Assembly (NCBI GenBank): GCA_018268855.1
Contig: JAFDVR010000017.1
Location: 434,001 to 498,000, forward strand
DNA length: 64,000 nucleotides
DNA from: Acidobacteriota bacterium
Lineage (GTDB): Bacteria; Acidobacteriota; Terriglobia; Terriglobales; Acidobacteriaceae
Direction of reading: 5' to 3'
Part shown: positions 21,800-30,691 of the stretch, in pieces
Layout of the letters: every line of letters begins with the position of its first letter
How positions within the stretch are numbered: position 1 is the stretch's first letter
Program-made: the position numbers and the translations under genes
The notes under the pieces: model-generated
Database searches by the model: none
What the model saw: the letters and a program-made list of their open reading frames with translations, nothing else
What the model was told of the DNA's origin: nothing

Positions 21800-23434
21800 A
21801 TGAGCATGAACCAGTCAGCGCAGCCATCCCTTGGCCAGCGCCTTTTGCATGTGATTCGTACACGCCGCCTTACCGCGACGTTTGTCCTGCTGGGTACACT
21901 CTCTGCCGGCATGTTGGCAGGATCGGCACTCACCACCGTTCACGGACAGGAGAAGGGCAAGGTCGATACCTCTGACGCCACTCCCCTCCGCGTTCCTCCT
22001 CCCACCACTTCAAATTCTGAGTTCGCACGCATCGCAAAGATGGTCGGCCCTGCCGTGGTGAACATCAACACCGAATCACTTCCCAAACAGGTCACTCGCA
22101 GCCGCAATAATCGCCGCGGACAGCAGATGGATCCGGGCGATATGCAAGATTTCATGCGCCGCTTCTTTGGCGGACAGGGTGGCGATGATGACGGCAGCGA
22201 CGACGACGGCATGGGCGGCGGCCCACAGGCCGGCGGACGCCGCGCTCTGGGTTCGGGCTTTATCGTTGACCCGCGCGGATACATCATCACCAACAATCAC
22301 GTCGTCGAAAAAGCTGATCGCATCTTCGTGAAGCTCTCGACCGATCCTGAAAGCGAGCACGGCCGTCCTGCCACCGTTGTTGGCACGGACAAGGACACAG
22401 ACATCGCCGTGATCAAGATCGACACCAATACGCCGCTTCCGACGGTAAAGCTTGGCAACTCGGCTTCTGCGCAGGTGGGTGATTGGGTGCTGGCTATCGG
22501 CAGCCCGTTTGGCCTGTCGCAGACCGTTTCGGCTGGCATCATCTCGGCCAAGAACCGCACGATTGAACAAGGCATGGCCAGCCAGTTCCAGCGCTTCATC
22601 CAGACGGATGCTGCCATCAATCCTGGGAACTCTGGCGGGCCGCTTGTGGATATGAACGGCGCTGTCATCGGCGTCAACACGGCCATCTTTACTCAGAGCA
22701 TGGGATCGCAGGGCGTCGGTTTTGCGATGCCATCGAACACGGTGGTTGATGTCTATAACATGCTGGTTTCGCCGGAGCACAAGGTTACGCGCGGCTCTAT
22801 TGGCATCCAGTTCCAGGCGAATATCCCATCGGCTGTGCGCCGCATGTACGGCTTCTCAAAGGGTGGTGTGATGGTCAGTTCCGTCACGCCAGGTATGCCC
22901 GCCGCCAAGGCCGGTCTGCAAGCGCAGGATGTGATTGTGGCCGTGGACGACCAGCCCATCAAGGATGGTGACGACCTGGTGTCGAACATCTCGGCGCGCC
23001 GTCCGGGATCGACGATTCGGATGACCTATCTGCGCGATGGCAAGTCGCACACAACCACAGTGGGCATTGCGGACCGCACGAAGACCATCGCTGCCATTGA
23101 TGGAACGGCGGACGAGTCTGGTGAATCTCCAGAAAAAGCCAACGCTTCGCAGAGCAAGCTGGGCATCCAGTTTGAAGCAGTGCCGGATCAGCTTGCCCGC
23201 AAGCAGCACATCACTGGCGGCGTACTGGTCACTAACGTCACACCGGGATCGTTTGCCGACGAATACGGCATCGACCGCGGCGACATCCTGCTGGAGATCA
23301 ACCGCAAGCCGATCACTGGCGGCGACGTTCTCATCAACGAAGTGCAGCACCTGAAGCACGGCGATGATGTAGTCTTCGTCGTCCGCAAGCAGGGTTTGAA
23401 AGACAATACTTTCCTGGGCGGAACGCTTCAGTAA
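21800..23434 (+). CDS. HtrA/DegP-family periplasmic serine protease
   Basis: 544 residues from the ATG at 21800 (GAGGA upstream; ATGs at 21779 and 21806 are alternatives). It has a single N-terminal membrane or signal segment (about 24-48), then a trypsin-like domain with His167 (TNNHVV), Asp201 (DTDIAVI) and Ser278 (GNSGGP). An Asp/Gly-rich insertion lies at about 124-146, before the protease core. Two PDZ domains follow (near 345-440 and 455-540). It degrades or refolds damaged envelope proteins. A strong terminator follows, so the gene is probably monocistronic. Confidence 0.95.
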   Translation: MSMNQSAQPSLGQRLLHVIRTRRLTATFVLLGTLSAGMLAGSALTTVHGQEKGKVDTSDATPLRVPPPTTSNSEFARIAKMVGPAVVNINTESLPKQVTRSRNNRRGQQMDPGDMQDFMRRFFGGQGGDDDGSDDDGMGGGPQAGGRRALGSGFIVDPRGYIITNNHVVEKADRIFVKLSTDPESEHGRPATVVGTDKDTDIAVIKIDTNTPLPTVKLGNSASAQVGDWVLAIGSPFGLSQTVSAGIISAKNRTIEQGMASQFQRFIQTDAAINPGNSGGPLVDMNGAVIGVNTAIFTQSMGSQGVGFAMPSNTVVDVYNMLVSPEHKVTRGSIGIQFQANIPSAVRRMYGFSKGGVMVSSVTPGMPAAKAGLQAQDVIVAVDDQPIKDGDDLVSNISARRPGSTIRMTYLRDGKSHTTTVGIADRTKTIAAIDGTADESGESPEKANASQSKLGIQFEAVPDQLARKQHITGGVLVTNVTPGSFADEYGIDRGDILLEINRKPITGGDVLINEVQHLKHGDDVVFVVRKQGLKDNTFLGGTLQ

Positions 23435-23449
23435 ACATGCAGAGATGCG

Positions 23450-23491
23450 ACACAAAAGGTCAGAGGAGAACCAGCCTCTGGCCTTTTGTGT
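23450..23491 (+). terminator. Rho-independent terminator after the htrA-like gene
   Basis: A 17-bp stem with one G-T pair (23450-23466 pairing with 23475-23491) and an 8-base loop, 15 bases after the stop codon. The 3' arm ends CCTTTTGTGT, giving a U-rich end to the transcript. It is a convincing terminator. Confidence 0.85.
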
Positions 23492-23589
23492 TGAACTGTT
23501 GTGAAGGGAATTTCCAGATTTGTTAAACTTGGGAGGACGTCGCGCATGGTGCTCCCCCGCCACAAATTACATCGATGCGAAGGAAACAG

Positions 23590-24021
23590 ATGAGAAAAAA
23601 ATCTACCTCTCTTTCAATCGCCGCCGTTCTTCTGGCAATGTCGGCTTCCGGAGTACCTGCATCCGCTGCCCGCATCCGCCGCGGACCTACGGCACCAAAG
23701 GCAAAGCACTCTAAAGCCACGAAAGTGAAGAAGGCGAAAGCACCGGTAGGTCCACGCGCGATTGAGGATGCCCGCGCGACCCAGATTCAGGCCGCTCTCA
23801 TCAAGGCTGGATATCTTAGCGGACAACCGAGCGGTCACTGGGATGCTGCCAGCGAAGCCGCCATGGAAAAGCTACAATCCGACAACGGTTGGCAAACAAA
23901 GTTGGTCCCCGATTCTCGCGCTCTAATTAAGCTGGGTCTAGGACCAGGTCAGGAAACAGCAACAACTTCCGCGTCTACTTCCTCCGCTTCAATCACTGTC
24001 GTATCCGCCAAGAACGAGTAA
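23590..24021 (+). CDS. Exported peptidoglycan-binding-like (PGBD) small protein
   Basis: 143 residues from the ATG at 23590, which has AAGGA five bases upstream. A signal peptide (1-26) is followed by a Lys/Ala/Pro-rich basic linker and a three-helix peptidoglycan-binding-domain-1-like module (TQIQAALIKAGYLSGQPSGH, then AASEAAMEKLQSDNGW). It ends in a Ser/Thr-rich tail. No catalytic domain is attached, so it probably binds the wall or serves as an adaptor. It is followed after one base by the next gene. Confidence 0.75.
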   Translation: MRKKSTSLSIAAVLLAMSASGVPASAARIRRGPTAPKAKHSKATKVKKAKAPVGPRAIEDARATQIQAALIKAGYLSGQPSGHWDAASEAAMEKLQSDNGWQTKLVPDSRALIKLGLGPGQETATTSASTSSASITVVSAKNE

Positions 24022-24022
24022 C

Positions 24023-24619
24023 GTGAACCGCCGGTCTCTCTGTCTGCTGCTGGGAGTCATCATGTCGCTGGTAAGCATCAAGGCCGGCGCAATTGAGTTG
24101 CGCATCTCCTCTAAAGCCCTGGAACGCACCCTACAGGCACAACTTTTCAATAGCCCAGAAGGCCGTTATTACCTTCGAGGCGACATCAAATCTGCCTGTT
24201 ATGCCTACGCTGACCAGCCCAGTGTGTCCTTCATAAACGATCGCATTGTGGTTCATGTCCGCATCAGTTCCCGGCTGGGTGCAGGTCTATTTGGCAAGTG
24301 CGTAGGACTGGGCTATGGAACGCAGGCGGATGTCTCGTTTGTGCCGCAAGCAGAAGGCGAAACCATTGGTTTTCGCGATGCGCGGATTGAGAAATTTACC
24401 GGTAATAAGGAACTGGACTTCCTGATTGTTCCATTTCTCAGCCGCAAGTTGCCACAGCAAATGAAGGTAAATGCATCTGAAATGCTGCGCCAATTGCTTC
24501 AAAATTCGCAAAAAACCACCGGATATGCGATGAAACTTGATAGATTACGCATCCATTCCATGCAGGTCGATAAAGACGTGCTGGTAGTGGATCTGGACGG
24601 CGCAATGTCTGTGGATTGA
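24023..24619 (+). CDS. Exported hypothetical protein
   Basis: 198 residues from a GTG at 24023, one base after the PGBD gene's stop, so the two are probably co-translated. A signal peptide (about 1-23) precedes a mixed alpha/beta domain: IELRISSKALERTLQAQLF, then VSFINDRIVVHVRISSRLGAG, and MQVDKDVLVVDLDGAMSV at the end. The alternation resembles small envelope lipid-binding-like domains (DUF1439 type), but I cannot support a family call. It faces the FtsB-like gene tail to tail. Confidence 0.65.
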   Translation: MNRRSLCLLLGVIMSLVSIKAGAIELRISSKALERTLQAQLFNSPEGRYYLRGDIKSACYAYADQPSVSFINDRIVVHVRISSRLGAGLFGKCVGLGYGTQADVSFVPQAEGETIGFRDARIEKFTGNKELDFLIVPFLSRKLPQQMKVNASEMLRQLLQNSQKTTGYAMKLDRLRIHSMQVDKDVLVVDLDGAMSVD

Positions 24620-24620
24620 G

Positions 24621-24983
24621 TTACTTCTTTGCCGGATCTGTTGGCAGGGTGTAAATGATCTCGTCCGGACGGGTGTAGTGAAGGGACTCGCGGGCGGCAT
24701 GCTCAATCGCGTTAGGGTCCTCTTTCAAACGTCCCACGTGGTCCCGCAGACGATCATTTTCGACTGAAAGGCGTTTGACTTCGCCATCCAAGTCCTTCGC
24801 CTCAAGGCGTTTCTGCTGGAACGTGATAAGGCCATTCTGTCCAAATACGACATGATATCCAAGTGCGATAGCCAGCATAGCAACGGCGCCCGTGGCAATA
24901 CGGCGACGGCGCTGGTAAATCTCTTCGCCTGTCCGTGCAATGCGTCCGCTCAAACCGTGCAGTTTTTGTGCTCCGAATGCCAT
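24621..24983 (-). CDS. FtsB/DivIC-type septum formation initiator
   Basis: 120 residues. A basic cytoplasmic N-terminus is followed by one membrane helix (about 28-48) and a coiled coil (FQQKRLEAKDLDGEVKRLSV onward), then the conserved end PNAIEHAARESLHYTRPDEI. FtsB/DivIC proteins bind FtsL and FtsQ and help activate septal wall synthesis. The size and topology fit the family. It is divergent from the following small membrane protein across 196 bases (24984-25179), in which I see no clear motif. Confidence 0.9.
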   Translation of the reverse strand: MAFGAQKLHGLSGRIARTGEEIYQRRRRIATGAVAMLAIALGYHVVFGQNGLITFQQKRLEAKDLDGEVKRLSVENDRLRDHVGRLKEDPNAIEHAARESLHYTRPDEIIYTLPTDPAKK

Positions 24984-25179
24984 GCTTTTTGCAGTACACG
25001 ACGCATCCGCTTGCGGGTCAATAAGATTTCATCAGGAATTTTGCAACAGGTATCGAATTCGGCACATATTCAGCCATCATCGAGCCTGTTTTCGCAGCCA
25101 TTTAGGCTTTCGATCGATTTTAAGAACCGAAGTCCGTGCGTACTTTTGCGTTGCGCTTTGGTATTCTTCACCAGTCTCC

Positions 25180-25554
25180 ATGCGGATCCTGTTTGCCATC
25201 GCGATTCTTTGTTGCTGCGCCCTTATCTGGGCGGCTATTTCGATTGCCCGGCATATACGCAAAGCACACCACGATGAGACTGCGGCGAAACATCCCAGCT
25301 TTGCAGAGACCCTGGTGCGTGGCGCCTACGAAGATCCTCCAGTGGGAGGACAGCGCGCGCGGGTGCATCCACGTGAAGATTTGGCGGCAAGCTTCAAAAA
25401 CACCACCCGCAAACTATCCGGTTCAGAACGTACAGGCGATAATGACGTACGATCGGACTGGAAGTACTACAACCGCGATTCCGGCGATCTGAGCGATCCA
25501 GACGCGCGCCGCATCTCCGGCATACTTCCGTCTACACAGCGAAAACGATTCTGA
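25180..25554 (+). CDS. Small membrane-anchored hypothetical protein
   Basis: 124 residues from the ATG at 25180. One N-terminal membrane helix (MRILFAIAILCCCALIWAAI) is followed by a charged soluble tail rich in Arg, Asp and Ser, likely disordered. No family recognised. An upstream extension to 24940 would run into the ftsB-like gene and has poor composition, so I rejected it. It ends 18 bases before bioY and may be in its operon. Confidence 0.6.
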   Translation: MRILFAIAILCCCALIWAAISIARHIRKAHHDETAAKHPSFAETLVRGAYEDPPVGGQRARVHPREDLAASFKNTTRKLSGSERTGDNDVRSDWKYYNRDSGDLSDPDARRISGILPSTQRKRF

Positions 25555-25572
25555 TTGGAACGAGGAACCCAG

Positions 25573-26154
25573 ATGAGTGAACAAATAAGCAGTCTCTCCA
25601 ACCTCCGGACACAACTGCGTACCCATCCAGTTGTCCGTACCGGCCTGCTTGCGTTTGCCGGATCGATGTTCATCGCGGTGTGCGCACATATTACTGTGCC
25701 ATTGCCCTTTACCCCTGTGCCGATGACGCTGGAGAATTTCGGGGTTCTGCTGGTTGGCCTGCTGCTCGGCCCCATCGGGGGACTTACTGCTGGAGCTATG
25801 TATCTCATGGAAGGTGCCCTGGGCCTTCCGGTATTTCAGCCCTATGGCGTGGCGGGTATTGCTCGTCTTGCCGGTCCCACGGGTGGCTATCTGATGGCGT
25901 ATCCATATGCCGCAGCGCTTGCGGGGTGGATATTCAGCCGCAGCCGGAGCATAGTAGGTGCGGTGGCTGGTTCCGTTGTGGCGGACGCAGCCATTCTTGC
26001 GGGCGGAGCGGTTTGGTTTGCCGCGCTTACCCATATGTCTTCCGGAGTGGTTCTGTCCGCTACCATTGTTCCCTTTTTAGCGAGCGAGGCAGTCAAGACC
26101 ATCGCCGCAGCCGGCCTTGCGCGTACTATTCGCAGCGCACGCCGCGCTTCTTAA
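25573..26154 (+). CDS. bioY: Biotin ECF transporter substrate-binding component BioY
   Basis: 193 residues from the ATG at 25573, which has GAGGAAC upstream. Six membrane helices with the BioY pattern are present: AHITVPLPFTPVPMTLENFG, GLLLGPIGGLTAGAMYLMEG, and GVAGIARLAGPTGGYLMAYP (the biotin-binding region). It captures biotin at the inner membrane and needs EcfA/EcfT for energised uptake; these are not in the window. Solitary BioY proteins are common. I see no biotin-related regulatory site upstream that I would call. Confidence 0.95.
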   Translation: MSEQISSLSNLRTQLRTHPVVRTGLLAFAGSMFIAVCAHITVPLPFTPVPMTLENFGVLLVGLLLGPIGGLTAGAMYLMEGALGLPVFQPYGVAGIARLAGPTGGYLMAYPYAAALAGWIFSRSRSIVGAVAGSVVADAAILAGGAVWFAALTHMSSGVVLSATIVPFLASEAVKTIAAAGLARTIRSARRAS

Positions 26155-26186
26155 CACCTGCTGTACTTTGAGGCCCCGCGTATTCC

Positions 26187-27041
26187 ATGAGTTCTGCCGA
26201 TAGCACCAAACTGATTCAGATTGCACATAGTCCCGACTCCGATGATGCATTCATGTTTTATGGCCTTGCGACGAGCAAAGTGCGCGTTCCGGGTTTCAAG
26301 TTTGTCCATACGCTGACGGATATTGAGACGCTGAACCAGCGCGCTATCCACGACCCTTTCTATGACGTTTCCGCCATCTCCTTCCACGCGTATCCGTACG
26401 TACAGGACGAGTATGCGTTGATGGATTGCGGCGGCTCGGTGGGCGAGGGATATGGGCCCATTGTGATTGCACAGAAGCCGTTCACGCACGATGAGTTAAA
26501 GAAGATACGCGTTGCTATCCCTGGAGAACTCACCACGGCGTATCTCACGCTAAAGCTGTTTGCCCCTGAGATCGAGACAGAGATGGTGCCGTTCACTGAG
26601 ATTATTCCTGCTGTGGTATCAGGGCAGTTTGAAGCTGGCCTGCTTATCCATGAAGGCCAACTCACCTACACGGCACAGGGTTTGAAAAAGGTGCTGGACG
26701 TAGGTACGTGGTGGCGTGAGCAGACGGGATTGCCGCTGCCCCTGGGTGCGAATGTGGTCCGCCGTTCGCTGGGCCGCGAGACGATGGAGATCGTCACCAA
26801 GGCCGTGCGTGACAGCATTCAGCATGGGTTGGACCATCGCGAAGAGGCGTTGGCGTATGCCATGCAGTTCGCGCGCGATCTCGATCCTAACCTTGCGAAC
26901 CATTATGTGGGCATGTATGTGAACGAGCGCACGATCTCGTTTGGCGAAGATGGCCGCGAAGCTATCCGGCGGCTGTTCGAGATGGGTTACGAACGTGGCG
27001 TGATCCCGCACCGCGCGAACCTGGACATCGTCGGCGTCTGA
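26187..27041 (+). CDS. mqnD: 1,4-dihydroxy-6-naphthoate synthase (futalosine menaquinone pathway)
   Basis: MqnD converts cyclic de-hypoxanthine futalosine to 1,4-dihydroxy-6-naphthoate in menaquinone synthesis. 284 residues, the expected length: IAHSPDSDDAFMFYGLATSK, SAISFHAYPYV, YGPIVIAQKPF, IPGELTTAYLTLKLF, LLIHEGQLTY, GLPLPLGANVVRR. It is a periplasmic-binding-protein-like fold without a signal peptide. Presence of mqnD implies the futalosine route instead of the classical Men pathway. It follows bioY by 32 bases on the same strand. Confidence 0.95.
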   Translation: MSSADSTKLIQIAHSPDSDDAFMFYGLATSKVRVPGFKFVHTLTDIETLNQRAIHDPFYDVSAISFHAYPYVQDEYALMDCGGSVGEGYGPIVIAQKPFTHDELKKIRVAIPGELTTAYLTLKLFAPEIETEMVPFTEIIPAVVSGQFEAGLLIHEGQLTYTAQGLKKVLDVGTWWREQTGLPLPLGANVVRRSLGRETMEIVTKAVRDSIQHGLDHREEALAYAMQFARDLDPNLANHYVGMYVNERTISFGEDGREAIRRLFEMGYERGVIPHRANLDIVGV

Positions 27042-27052
27042 TATCTGAGAGA

Positions 27053-27529
27053 ATGGACATACACCCCATGCTCACGGACAATCTCCACTCGCTCAAAGAT
27101 GATATGGTCGCATTTATTGCCGGCAACGGTTTGCGGCAGATGCCTGCGTACATCCCCGATGATGTGCCTTCTGTCGTTTTTGAAGAAGACAACGCAGACG
27201 GCTGGAAAGATTTTGTCGAACACGCCAAGGCCGCGGGCGCTTCGTTTATCACGATGAGCGAGGTGGTGCTGGAGAAGCGCGACCTCGAGATGCTGATGCG
27301 GCAGTTGCAGGAGCAGAGCTATCCCGATCCGGAATCTCCTGAAGTTGCAGATGCGCAGTACCTCATCAAGCATGTTGGGAAGACAGGTTATCTGCAACTT
27401 GGATTTGCACACCAGGGCGTCATGTTCGTCTTTGAGACGGAGACGGAGTGGTACGCGCAGTTTCAGATGATGCTGGAGACGATCAGCGAGATCGGCAGCA
27501 TTATGCTGGACGAAGACGACGAATCGTAA
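27053..27529 (+). CDS. Hypothetical protein, acidic soluble
   Basis: 158 residues, acidic (ending MLDEDDES), no signal or membrane segment. Features include FIAGNGLRQMPAYIPDDVPS, a helical WKDFVEHAKAAGASFITMSE, and a C-terminal QFQMMLETISEIGSIML helix. I do not recognise a family. It sits between mqnD (11 bases upstream) and recJ (9 bases downstream), so all three are probably cotranscribed. The start could instead be the ATG at 27068. Confidence 0.7.
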   Translation: MDIHPMLTDNLHSLKDDMVAFIAGNGLRQMPAYIPDDVPSVVFEEDNADGWKDFVEHAKAAGASFITMSEVVLEKRDLEMLMRQLQEQSYPDPESPEVADAQYLIKHVGKTGYLQLGFAHQGVMFVFETETEWYAQFQMMLETISEIGSIMLDEDDES

Positions 27530-27538
27530 GACGACGCT

Positions 27539-29374
27539 GTGAGCTCTGCCTGGATCGTTCCCGAAGTCGATAAGTTGCAGGTAGCCGAGGTGGCCGGTGC
27601 GACCGGCGTGCCTCTCCCCTTGGCCGAGATGCTGGTGCGGCGCGGATTTGCCACAGCGCATGATGCGCGCGCGTTTCTTCACCCCACCCGTCATGATCTG
27701 CATGAGCCTTCCCTGCTACTGGGTATGGATGCTGCCGTAGAGCGTCTGCGCCGCGCGATTCTGAACAGCGAACCGATTCTCATCTACGGCGATTACGACG
27801 TGGATGGGACCACCGCCACGGTGCTGTTGAAGACTGCTATCGATCGCGTCACCCCTAGCGAACAGTCGTTGGTTCGGTTCCACATTCCGCACCGCATCCG
27901 CGAAGGCTATGGCATGCAGACGGCGGTGCTGGCTGGAGCGGCTGAGGCTGGTATCCGTCTGGTGATTAGCGTGGATACGGGGATTCGCGCGTTTGCCGCG
28001 GCGCAAGAGGCGAAGGCGCAAGGCATGGATTTGATCGTGACCGATCACCATCTGCCGGAGAGCGCAGTTCCTGATGCCGTGGCGGTGATCAATCCGAACC
28101 AACCGGGATGCCCTTATCCGTACAAAGATCTATGCGGTGCGGCGGTCGCGTGCAAGCTGGCGGAGGCGTTGTTGCTTTCGGTCTGTGACCGTCCCGATGG
28201 ATTCAAGCCGATCACGCTGGAAGCTCTGGACGAGAAGTTTTTGCCATCGTTTATGAAGCTGTTGGCGATTGCGACGATTGCGGATTCGATGCCGCTTACT
28301 GGCGAAAATCGCGCGATTGTGACTCTTGGGCTGGAGCAGTTACGACGGCCTGTACAGCATGGGTTACGCGCACTGATGCAGTTGTCGAACTTCACCATTC
28401 GCGAAGGCAAGGTGGAGGGCGAGTTTACGGCGCGCGATGTGGCATTTCGCATTGCTCCGCGCATCAATGCAGCCGGACGCATGGACACGGCTAGTGATGT
28501 CGTTCAACTCTTCCTTACGCGCGATGCTCAGGAGGGCCGCATGCTTGCCGAGAAGCTGCATGCGTTGAATGCGGAACGGCGTGAGTCCGAGGCCACAATC
28601 CTGCGTGAAGTGGAAGAGACGCTTGCCGCAATGCAGACTGACGATCCCGGCCTTGAAAAGCAAGGCGTAGTGGTTGTGGACGGTGAGGGCTGGCACCGCG
28701 GCGTAATTGGCATTCTGGCTTCGCGGGTGCTGGAGCGGACGCAGCGGCCTGCGCTGGTGATTGCGCATGAGGATGGCGTGGCGCATGGGTCGGGACGTTC
28801 GATTGAAGGTTTTCATCTGCTGGATGCGATCACTGCCGTGCAGGAGATGAAAGAAGACGCGGACAAGGCACCGGTCTTCGACCGCTTTGGTGGACATGCG
28901 TATGCTGTGGGCTTTGCGCTGCCCTCCAACCGCGTAGAGGTGTTGAAGCGGCGGCTGTCGCAGTACGCGCGGGGACGCATTACGAGCGCGATGATGTCGC
29001 CAGATGTAGTTTGCGATGCAGAGTTGAAGATTGCAGAGATCGATTCTGCTCTGATTGCCGCCGTAAAACGCTGTGAACCGTTCGGCAATGGCAATCCGGA
29101 ACCGACGTTTGTTGCCTGGAGCCTCACTCTTGTGGAGCCGGTGCGTGTTTTGAAAGAGCGGCACGCGAAATTGAAGCTGCAACAGGAGGAGGGCGGCACT
29201 GCGATTGCCTGTCTGTGCTGGGGGCGTGAGCAGAGTTGGCCGGAGCGTTTGGAGAGTATGGGAGTGCGGCAGGGATCAGTTGTGGACGTCCTCTTCCGGC
29301 TGCGAGAGAACCTCCATCCTGACTTCGGCGGGCCGGAGCTGGAAATATGTGACCTGCGCTTAAAAAGTTCGTGA
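27539..29374 (+). CDS. recJ: Single-stranded-DNA-specific exonuclease RecJ
   Basis: RecJ degrades single-stranded DNA 5' to 3' in recombination and repair. 611 residues from a GTG at 27539: DHH phosphoesterase motifs YGDYDVDG at 83-90 and VTDHH at 167-171, SVDTGIR, NAAGRMDTASDVVQLFLT, then DHHA1 (VVVVDGEGWHRGVIGILASR, GSGRSIEGFHLLDAI, FGGHAYAVGFAL) and the C-terminal OB-like domain (CEPFGNGNPEPTFV). All catalytic blocks are present. Confidence 0.97.
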   Translation: MSSAWIVPEVDKLQVAEVAGATGVPLPLAEMLVRRGFATAHDARAFLHPTRHDLHEPSLLLGMDAAVERLRRAILNSEPILIYGDYDVDGTTATVLLKTAIDRVTPSEQSLVRFHIPHRIREGYGMQTAVLAGAAEAGIRLVISVDTGIRAFAAAQEAKAQGMDLIVTDHHLPESAVPDAVAVINPNQPGCPYPYKDLCGAAVACKLAEALLLSVCDRPDGFKPITLEALDEKFLPSFMKLLAIATIADSMPLTGENRAIVTLGLEQLRRPVQHGLRALMQLSNFTIREGKVEGEFTARDVAFRIAPRINAAGRMDTASDVVQLFLTRDAQEGRMLAEKLHALNAERRESEATILREVEETLAAMQTDDPGLEKQGVVVVDGEGWHRGVIGILASRVLERTQRPALVIAHEDGVAHGSGRSIEGFHLLDAITAVQEMKEDADKAPVFDRFGGHAYAVGFALPSNRVEVLKRRLSQYARGRITSAMMSPDVVCDAELKIAEIDSALIAAVKRCEPFGNGNPEPTFVAWSLTLVEPVRVLKERHAKLKLQQEEGGTAIACLCWGREQSWPERLESMGVRQGSVVDVLFRLRENLHPDFGGPELEICDLRLKSS

Positions 29375-29433
29375 AACTTTTTGGGTCGTCCGTGCGTCTT
29401 AGCGCGTCTTATATACTGCTCTATTGAAACCAC

Positions 29434-30678
29434 ATGGCCTCTGAGACGTCGAAATCAAAAACACAAGTAATCGTTTGGGCCCTGGTGGGTTCGCTCCTGG
29501 TGATTCTGCTGGCTGTGGGTCTGCGAAGCCTTTTCCATGAAAAGGTACCTGTCCGCGTGGCTACACCGGACTACCAGGACATGACGACAGTAGTCTCCAC
29601 CAATGGCAAGGTGGAACCGGTGCATGATTTTGTTTCGCATGCGCCTTATCCCGCTGTGGTGAAAAAGGTCCTTGTATCCCAGGGTGACGAAGTAAAAGCC
29701 GGCACCCTGATGGTCGCGCTTGACTCTGCTGGAGCCGCAGCGAGAGTTGCCTCTGCAAAATCTGCATTGGTGGGTGCTGAGGCTAGCGCCGATGCGATCC
29801 GGAAGGGCGGGACACAGGAAGAGCGCCAGAACCTTTCCGGTGAAGTAGATCGTGCCAGGCTGTCCTTGCAGCAGGCGCAGAAGGATCTTGCCGCACTGGA
29901 ACAGTTACAAGCCAAGGGGGCCGCTTCTGCGAGCGAAGTCGCAGCTACACGTGAGCGCGTTGCCACAGCGCAGAGCAATCTGCAGACCTTGGAGCAGCGC
30001 CAGACGAACCGCTACTCTCCGCTGGATCGTTCGCGGGTGCAGGCCCAGATCGCCGAAAGCCGCGCAGCAATTGCGGATGCGCAGCGAGGTGTGACAGATG
30101 CCAATGTGCGTGCTCCGTTTGCGGGCACGGTCTACTCGCTTCCCGTCCGGCAATATGACTTCGTAAACGCTGGTGAGGTGCTGGCGGCCGTTGCCGATCT
30201 GCATCACATGCAGGTACGCGCCTACTTTGATGAACCCGAAATCGGGAAGCTTGCGCTGAACCAGAGTGTTTCTATTACGTGGGAGGCGCGTCCGAATAAA
30301 GCGTGGCACGGTCATGTTGTGCAGGTGCCATCGACCGTGATCACTTATGGCACGCGTAATGTCGGCGAATGCATCATTGCGGTTGACGACGCGACGGGCG
30401 ATTTGCTGCCGAGCACGAATGTGAATGTAAAAGTGGTGACGCAGGAGAAGCCGCACGTTCTGGCAATTCCACGTGAAGGTCTGCGTACACAAGGGGCGCA
30501 TGATTATGTCTTCCGTGTTGTGGATGGCAAGCTGGTGCGCACACCAGTAAAGGTGGGTGCTCTCAATCTAACGCTGGTGGAGATTCTTGATGGTCTAAAG
30601 CCTGGGGATGTGATTGCGCTCAACTCCACGACAAGTGCTGACCTGCAGGCAGGTCTCAGCGTCAAAGCTGTGAAGTAA
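29434..30678 (+). CDS. HlyD/RND-type periplasmic adaptor (membrane fusion protein)
   Basis: 414 residues. One N-terminal membrane helix (about 12-32) is followed by a lipoyl half (VVKKVLVSQGDEVKAGTLMV), a coiled-coil hairpin (about 95-200, ARLSLQQAQKDLAALEQLQA), the second lipoyl half (VRAPFAGTVYSLPVRQYDFV) and beta-barrel domains. It bridges an inner-membrane pump and the outer membrane channel. Downstream come a TPR protein and a TolC-like protein, but no pump gene. A TATATACT element lies about 20 bases before the start region and may be a -10 box; I did not find its -35. Confidence 0.9.
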   Translation: MASETSKSKTQVIVWALVGSLLVILLAVGLRSLFHEKVPVRVATPDYQDMTTVVSTNGKVEPVHDFVSHAPYPAVVKKVLVSQGDEVKAGTLMVALDSAGAAARVASAKSALVGAEASADAIRKGGTQEERQNLSGEVDRARLSLQQAQKDLAALEQLQAKGAASASEVAATRERVATAQSNLQTLEQRQTNRYSPLDRSRVQAQIAESRAAIADAQRGVTDANVRAPFAGTVYSLPVRQYDFVNAGEVLAAVADLHHMQVRAYFDEPEIGKLALNQSVSITWEARPNKAWHGHVVQVPSTVITYGTRNVGECIIAVDDATGDLLPSTNVNVKVVTQEKPHVLAIPREGLRTQGAHDYVFRVVDGKLVRTPVKVGALNLTLVEILDGLKPGDVIALNSTTSADLQAGLSVKAVK

Positions 30679-30691
30679 AGGCAGCGGAGGA

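Noticed and set aside
25555..25572. A TTG start for bioY at 25555
   Set aside because: The ATG at 25573 has a proper ribosome site (GAGGAAC) and fits the family N-terminus better.
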